DNA of 64,000 nt from Bradyrhizobium algeriense (GTDB taxonomy: Bacteria > Pseudomonadota > Alphaproteobacteria > Rhizobiales > Xanthobacteraceae): positions 2,666,001 through 2,730,000 of the forward strand of contig NZ_JAZHRV010000001.1 of NCBI RefSeq assembly GCF_036924595.1. Direction: 5' to 3'. A model generated the notes under the pieces. The model saw only the letters and a program-made list of their open reading frames with translations, had not been told where the DNA came from and did not search any database. Below are positions 59,692-64,000 of this stretch, piece by piece (within the stretch, counting starts at the first letter, position 1; every line of letters starts with the position of its first letter). Position numbers and translations under genes: made by a program.

Positions 59692-60780
59692 ATGCGACTG
59701 GCGATTGTGTTCATCCTCGCGACCGGCACGCTGTCGTTCGCCTATGCGCAATCGCCAACACCGACGCCGACTCCAACCCCAACCCCTACGCCCTCACCGA
59801 CACCCAGTCCGACGCCGACGGTGATCAATTCGACGGTGTCGTCGGGTGCGGCGGTGACCAATCTCGGCAGCAATTTTCTGGAACGGCTGGCCAATCAGTC
59901 GAGCAACGGCTTCAACCGCCTGCAGCGGACCAATCCCGGCGGCGGCGGTGCCTCCGAGAGCGCGGAAGCGCCGCGCTACCGGACCTGGTTCGAAGGCTAC
60001 GGGAACTACACGAAGAACGGCGCGATCGGCGATTTCGTCGGCGACACCAGAAAGACCTGGGGCGGGGTGGCGGGAATCGGCGCGCGGGTGGCGCCGGGCA
60101 TCAATATCGGATTGTCGATCGACCAGAGCCGCTCCGCGATCGACATTCCGCTGGCGCTGCAATCGGCGACGATCGACCTGACCCAGATCGGTTTTACGGC
60201 TTCCGTCGACAGCGGGCCATGGACCTGGGCCAGCGCGGTGGTCCACGGTTTTGGCCACATCAATTCGCGCCGCGACACCGGCATCGGGATTGCGACCGCC
60301 GGATACCATGCGAAGCTCGACGGCGTCCTGAGCGAGATCAGCTACTACTGGACCAGGGACCAGGGCCGCATCGTGCCCAAGGCCGCGTTCGAATATGTCC
60401 GCGCCCAGACCGGCCCGCTGCAGGAGATCGGCGGCCTTGATCCGGTGATGGCGACCGGCGCCACCGTGCAGCGCGGGCGGCTATTGATCGGTGCGGAGAT
60501 CGGTCACTCCTGGATATTCGACGGCAAGATTTTCGACCTGTCGGGCTACGGCAAGTTCGTCGACAATGTCGTGCAGAATTTCTCCGACATCACCGTCAGC
60601 CAGGGTGTGCAGAGCATTACGTTCCAGGGTATCGGCGAAAGCCGGTATGGCGCCGATGCCGGCGCCTCGGCATCGCTGAGCCTGACCAACACCGCGCGGC
60701 TCTACGTCAATTACGACGCAAAATTACGCGCCGCGATGCAGTCGCATCAGGGCACGCTCGGGCTGGAGTTGAAGTGGTAG
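59692..60780 (+). CDS. Autotransporter-like outer-membrane beta-barrel protein
   Basis: A signal peptide (MRLAIVFILATGTLSFAYAQS) is followed by a Pro-Thr repeat of about 25 residues (PTPTPT and PSPTPSPT), probably a stiff spacer. The remaining ~270 residues look like an autotransporter barrel: alternating strands such as AGIGARVAPGINIGLSID, AFEYVRAQTG and a final LGLELKW ending in Trp. There is no long passenger, only a short linker, so it may act as a stand-alone barrel. The start at 59692 gives the best signal; ATG at 59626 is possible. It stands between the GST-like gene and rnd. Confidence 0.8.
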   Translation: MRLAIVFILATGTLSFAYAQSPTPTPTPTPTPTPSPTPSPTPTVINSTVSSGAAVTNLGSNFLERLANQSSNGFNRLQRTNPGGGGASESAEAPRYRTWFEGYGNYTKNGAIGDFVGDTRKTWGGVAGIGARVAPGINIGLSIDQSRSAIDIPLALQSATIDLTQIGFTASVDSGPWTWASAVVHGFGHINSRRDTGIGIATAGYHAKLDGVLSEISYYWTRDQGRIVPKAAFEYVRAQTGPLQEIGGLDPVMATGATVQRGRLLIGAEIGHSWIFDGKIFDLSGYGKFVDNVVQNFSDITVSQGVQSITFQGIGESRYGADAGASASLSLTNTARLYVNYDAKLRAAMQSHQGTLGLELKW

Positions 60781-60797
60781 TTTGGTTTGCTCCCTTG

Positions 60798-60813
60798 CCC
60801 CGCGCTTGCGGGG
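60798..60813. repeat. Short GC-rich hairpin in a dispersed-type repeat
   Basis: CCCCGCGCTTGCGGGG forms a 6-bp stem and lies between the barrel gene and rnd, convergent stops. The surrounding TTGCCCCGC and GGGGAGAGGT recall a common intergenic repeat of Bradyrhizobium genomes; that link is from memory. Confidence 0.45.
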
Positions 60814-60832
60814 AGAGGTAAGCGAGCGAAGC

Positions 60833-61981
60833 TTACGCCCGGTCGACCCTGACGACGCGGCCTTTTTCGATCGCCAGCGCCAGCCTGCCGTGTTTCAGCG
60901 CCAGCGCCGCTTCGCCGAACAATTCGCGCCGCCAGCCATGGAGCGCGGCGACGTCAGCTTGGTCGTCGGCGGCGATCTGGTCGAGATCGTCGACGGTGGC
61001 AATGACCTTGCTGGCGACGGCGTGGCGTTCCGACGTCATCCGCAGCAGCACCTTCAGGAGCTCGACGGTCGCAGCCCCATTGGAATTGCCGCGCGGCTTT
61101 TCGATCTTCGGCAGCGTGTGGGGATCGCGGGCGAGGCCGCGCTGCACGGCGGCGATGATATCGGTGCCCCATTTGGAGCGGTCAAAACCTTTCGGCAGCG
61201 AGCGCAGGCTGGCGAGGCGCTCCAGTGAGGTCGGGGCGTGAGTGGCAATGTCGCCGACCGCATCGTCCTTCAGCACGCGCGAACGCGGCACGTCGCGGCT
61301 TTGCGCCTCCTGCTCGCGCCAGGCCGCGACTTCCATCAGCACCGCCAGTTCCTTCGGCTTGCGCACCCGCGTCTTGAGCCGCTCCCAGGCGCGCTCGGGG
61401 TGGAAATCGTAGGTCCTGGGCGAGGTCAGGACTTCCATCTCCTCGCTGACCCAGTCGCTGCGGGCGCGCTTCTTCAAGTCGGCATCAAGCGCTGCGAAGA
61501 CGTCGCGCAAATGGGTGACGTCGGAGACCGCATAATGCATCTGCTCGGGCGTCAGCGGCCGGCGCGACCAATCGGTGAAGCGGTGGGTCTTGTCCGGCCG
61601 GTGGCCGGTGACGCGCTCGACGAGCTGGTCATAGGCGATGCTGTCGCCATAACCCAGCACCATGGCCGCGACCTGCGTATCGAAGATCGGGTGCGGAATG
61701 GTGCCGGACTGGTGCCAGACGATTTCGATGTCCTGGCGGGCGGCGTGAAACACCTTCAGCACCGCCTCGTTCCCCATCAGTTCGAAAAACGGCTTGAGGT
61801 CGATGCCGGGGGCCAGCGTGTCGATCACGACGGCCTCGTCCGCGCTCGCCATCTGCACGACGCAGAGCAAGGGATAGTAGGTCGTCTCCCGCAGGAACTC
61901 GGTGTCGACGGTGATGACCTTGTGCTGGGCGAGCCGGGAGCAGGCGGCGGCGAGGTCGGAAGTGGTGGTAATCAGATCCAT
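60833..61981 (-). CDS. rnd: Ribonuclease D
   Basis: It trims tRNA 3' ends in a 3'-to-5' direction. The DEDD exonuclease core is complete: [19 protein letters not shown] with Asp and Glu near 22-24, then [16 protein letters not shown], then [16 protein letters not shown] with Tyr and Asp. HRDC-like helices follow at about 210-375. At 382 residues it has the family size. ATG at 61981 begins [18 protein letters not shown]. It is convergent with the barrel gene. Confidence 0.95.
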   Translation of the reverse strand: MDLITTTSDLAAACSRLAQHKVITVDTEFLRETTYYPLLCVVQMASADEAVVIDTLAPGIDLKPFFELMGNEAVLKVFHAARQDIEIVWHQSGTIPHPIFDTQVAAMVLGYGDSIAYDQLVERVTGHRPDKTHRFTDWSRRPLTPEQMHYAVSDVTHLRDVFAALDADLKKRARSDWVSEEMEVLTSPRTYDFHPERAWERLKTRVRKPKELAVLMEVAAWREQEAQSRDVPRSRVLKDDAVGDIATHAPTSLERLASLRSLPKGFDRSKWGTDIIAAVQRGLARDPHTLPKIEKPRGNSNGAATVELLKVLLRMTSERHAVASKVIATVDDLDQIAADDQADVAALHGWRRELFGEAALALKHGRLALAIEKGRVVRVDRA

Positions 61982-62141
61982 GAACTATCCATGACGCTTC
62001 CGACAGGCGTTCTGCCGAAAACGCTGATATGTCAAGGGTGTTGGGCAGGATTTGAGCCCTGCATTTGAGCCTGAGCACGGCTTTTTTGCGTCGGCTTGGG
62101 GGCCGGATGATAGGACGTTATCGTTCCGCCCCGGAATTTGA

Positions 62142-62567
62142 TCAGCGCCGCACGCTGCGGCTTTTGCGCTGTCGAGCCAGTTCGAGAAATCGGGCTTTGA
62201 TCTGCGCGAACAGGCCCGGTGGGATGAACCCATAGCTGAATACGCCTGGCCTGCCGGGGATAGGCGACACGCCGGCGTTCGGCCATTCGTCGACGTTGTG
62301 CTCTGAAACGATGACCCAACTCGGCGCGTCGTCCAATCCCAAGGCCTGCTTGACCTTCGCCGGTATTTCGACGCCCTCCGTGCCCGCATTCGGCGGCGAA
62401 TGCGTGATCGGCAGCAGCACGACATACTGTGACTGCGCCAGGCTATCGCTTGCGGCCACGAGGCAAGTCGGCCGGTCCTTTCCCTGATCGCGGCCCTCTG
62501 CAGCCTCATGAGACCACAGATAATCATAGCGGACGATGAGTCCGGGCTTCGGATCGGGAAACGCCAC
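62142..62567 (-). CDS. PemK/MazF-like toxin of a type II toxin-antitoxin pair
   Basis: The 141-residue protein resembles the MazF/PemK fold: PGLIVRYDYLWSHEA near the start, DRPTCLVAASDS, YVVLLPITHSPP, and SWVIVSEHNVDEWP. MazF-type enzymes cut mRNA at short sites; that activity is inferred. A basic C-terminus (RKSRSVRR) is unusual. It starts nine bases after the antitoxin gene stop, in the same direction. The conserved Arg and Thr of the active site seem to be in RPTCLV. Confidence 0.78.
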   Translation of the reverse strand: MAFPDPKPGLIVRYDYLWSHEAAEGRDQGKDRPTCLVAASDSLAQSQYVVLLPITHSPPNAGTEGVEIPAKVKQALGLDDAPSWVIVSEHNVDEWPNAGVSPIPGRPGVFSYGFIPPGLFAQIKARFLELARQRKSRSVRR

Positions 62568-62576
62568 GGTCTGTTT

Positions 62577-62831
62577 TTACTTCAGCAGTTCGTCGAGCGC
62601 GGTGTGTTCGACATCCATCTCGGCCCGCTCCACGGCGTCGATCACCACCGACGTTGCGTCAGTTGTCCGATGCGTGTGCTTGGCGGCGGCCGTAAGCCAA
62701 TCATACTGTTCGGCCGACATCAGCACGAATTCGCGCCGGCCGTGCCGGGTGATCTCCACGGGCTCACGCTGGGCCTGATGCTGGAATTCACCGAACTTGC
62801 GCTGGAACTCCAGGGCAGTGGTCTTGACCAT
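62577..62831 (-). CDS. Phd/YefM-like antitoxin
   Basis: It is 84 residues long from MVKTTALEFQRKFGEFQHQAQREPVEITRHGRREFV-type start. The N-terminal half has the Phd/YefM DNA-binding fold (FQRKFGEFQHQAQREPVEITRHG). The C-terminal tail (DAVERAEMDVEHTALDELLK) is disordered and acidic, the usual toxin-neutralising part. ATG at 62831 has GAGGG eight bases before it; a second start lies at 62846. It is upstream of the toxin gene, as in most pairs. Confidence 0.85.
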   Translation of the reverse strand: MVKTTALEFQRKFGEFQHQAQREPVEITRHGRREFVLMSAEQYDWLTAAAKHTHRTTDATSVVIDAVERAEMDVEHTALDELLK

Positions 62832-62845
62832 TGCGATATCCCTCA

Positions 62846-62864
62846 TTGAAACCTAGGATTTCAA
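62846..62864 (-). promoter_or_regulatory. Candidate operator of the toxin-antitoxin pair
   Basis: TTGAAA and its complement TTTCAA bracket CCTAGGA, directly before the antitoxin gene. AT-rich TATTAT/TATACG -10-like elements lie just upstream on the minus strand at about 62868-62882. Such operators are normally bound by the antitoxin. Confidence 0.45.
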
Positions 62865-62968
62865 TTAATACGTATAATACATATATCTGAGGGCCACAAA
62901 GCAAATCTATATCGCCACGGCGAATCGGCCAGCCGAGGGAATATTCGAAGTCAGGGAAATTCCAGACG

Positions 62969-63079
62969 CTACTCGTACCGGACGCGCCGCGACCGTCGAC
63001 GGCCCGACGGGATCGCGAGCACGATGAGACAGAGCCCAATCATCACCATTCCCATGAATTCGAAGGCAAAGGCGTCCAC
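62969..63079 (-). CDS. Small membrane peptide, 36 aa
   Basis: GTG at 63079 lies eight bases after GGAG and opens VDAFAFEFMGMVMIGLCLIV, a single hydrophobic helix. It ends in an Arg-rich tail (PSGRRRSRRVRYE). It is a predicted single-span inner-membrane peptide with a basic cytoplasmic end. It looks like a real gene by start context and hydrophobic helix; the function is unknown. It stands alone between the toxin-antitoxin pair and the transposase. Confidence 0.6.
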   Translation of the reverse strand: MDAFAFEFMGMVMIGLCLIVLAIPSGRRRSRRVRYE

Positions 63080-63427
63080 GGCAATTCTCCACGAGTAAGC
63101 CAATAGAATTGCGGGGAGCGCGTTGACCGTTTCTTAATTCGTGGAACTGGGGGAGGCGCGCATGCGCGGATGGTGGACGCGCGCTTAAGGATTGCGGTTA
63201 ACGCGGGTAGCCTGCCTCACAGTGCGTAGGACCTCCTAGGGCTTGGTCAAGGGGCTTTCGTTCTTTGGGTGACAAGCGTAGCGCCGTGCTCGCCGCCGTC
63301 CAGGACGCTTCGCGCCGGCTACGCCGGTGCCGATGGCATCCTGGACAGCGGCTGTGCGCGGCGCTGTTGGGTTCGGCAGGTCGGGACGAAGGAATGGTCG
63401 CAAGCGGCCGAACAAAGGAATGAGGCT
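63080..63427. other. Gap before the transposase gene, no gene recognised
   Basis: It contains the GCGCATGCGC palindrome near 63160 and the downstream end of the insertion sequence. I could not define the end of the element; IS110 members have no clear terminal inverted repeats. Confidence 0.35.
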
Positions 63428-64000
63428 TTACGGCGTGGCGACGGTCTGAGCACTCCTCTGGTCTGCCTCATACAGGGTCCGGTGGGTGAGCGTCGCGCAC
63501 AGGGCGGAAAGCAAGCGATCAGCCACACCACGCAAAGCACGCGCATGGCCATGGCCGCGCTGCCGCAAGGCGTCGTAGCGTCGCCGAGCGGCTGCGTCGC
63601 GCTGGATGGCGACGCGTGACCAGTGATGGACCGCAGTCTGCAGCCGCTTGTTGCAGGCGAGGCGCCGGATCACGAAGCGTTGCTTGCCGCTTTGCCGTGT
63701 TACCGGAGCAACCCCTGCCAGAGCACGCAAGGCGTGATAATCTCGTGCCTGCAGCGGTTGCGCTGCTTCGGTGAGCAGTGTGGCGAGAACAATCCTGCCG
63801 ATTCCCGGCCAGGAGCGCAGGATTGCCACGTCACACTGCTCATGGCTCTGCCCCGACGAGTTCTCCTCATCCTGTGCTGCGAGGCTGTCGCAAAGGCCGT
63901 CCAGGGCGGCGCCGGCTTCCTTGATCTGCTGATTGATCAGGTGCATGCGCGCCACAAGACTGCGGATATGGACGCACGCGGCCTCCCTGGTACCTGGTGC
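63428..64000 (-). mobile_element. IS110-family transposase, 5' end beyond the window
   Basis: The frame stays open to the window edge, so the N-terminal part lies outside. The visible part shows a helical linker (INQQIKEAGAALDGLCDSL), then the transposase_20 domain with ILRSWPGIGRIVLATLLTEA, LRALAGVAPVTRQSGKQR and the catalytic-serine-side helix RRLACNKRLQTAVHHW. It is the C-terminal half of an IS110/IS1111-like transposase (DEDD plus Ser domain). There is no stop inside the visible part. It may be an active element or a relic; the missing half decides. Confidence 0.85.

Overview
The window looks like chromosomal DNA of a Bradyrhizobium-type alphaproteobacterium (Nitrobacteraceae). It is GC-rich throughout. 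The gene orders lptF-lptG-lptD-surA-pdxA-rsmA, pepA-holC, ppx-ppk-hdaA and purM-purN are typical of that family. This assignment comes from recognising protein families and synteny, not from a search. No tRNA, rRNA or CRISPR array was seen.

Layout. (1) 1-3.06 kb is a worn accessory patch: small secreted or hypothetical genes, one frameshifted gene, a 3'-end fragment of an alcohol dehydrogenase whose intact copy lies at 3.07-4.13 kb, and several degenerate copies of a short repeat. (2) 4.16-11.86 kb, minus strand, is the envelope and housekeeping run rsmA, pdxA, surA, lptD, lptG, lptF. (3) 12.2-19.1 kb is housekeeping: pepA, holC, a lipoprotein, an ABC-F ATPase, two small proteins, ndk and a TerC protein. 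(4) 19.3-29.2 kb is accessory metabolism: an orphan molybdopterin hydroxylase subunit, two ArsR-SRPBCC modules facing each other as near mirror images, a methyltransferase, an AraC regulator beside an O-methyltransferase, and a siderophore-interacting-type flavoprotein. (5) 29.2-42.8 kb is a metal island. It holds a Cys-rich copper-binding protein, a CusB/CusA-type RND efflux operon with accessory periplasmic proteins, a c-type cytochrome, an ECF sigma factor with an NrsF-type membrane anti-sigma factor, several small membrane or secreted proteins, an alpha/beta hydrolase fused to a winged helix, and a Crp-type regulator. (6) 42.9-51.2 kb holds a chemoreceptor, a flavin oxidoreductase, a methyltransferase and a TRAP transporter whose binding-protein gene faces its permease genes; a 3'-end fragment of ppx marks its left side. 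(7) 51.6-61.98 kb is housekeeping: ppx, ppk, hdaA, a CDP-alcohol phosphatidyltransferase, purM-purN, a GST-like protein, an autotransporter-like barrel and rnd. (8) 62.1-64 kb holds a PemK/Phd-like toxin-antitoxin pair, a 36-residue membrane peptide and an IS110-type transposase cut by the window edge.

Most interesting signal. The ECF sigma gene at 36212 is preceded by GTAACC-N16-CGAA, and exactly the same arrangement occurs once more, at 40170, before three consecutive genes for a small secreted protein and two small membrane proteins. The anti-sigma protein carries cysteines at 131 and 181, as I recall for the metal-sensing NrsF of Caulobacter. Together these suggest a local metal-stress regulon embedded in the copper island. 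A second theme is that two genes (adh and ppx) each have a decayed duplicate of only their 3' end lying beyond a block of accessory genes, as left by insertion into the 3' end of a gene.
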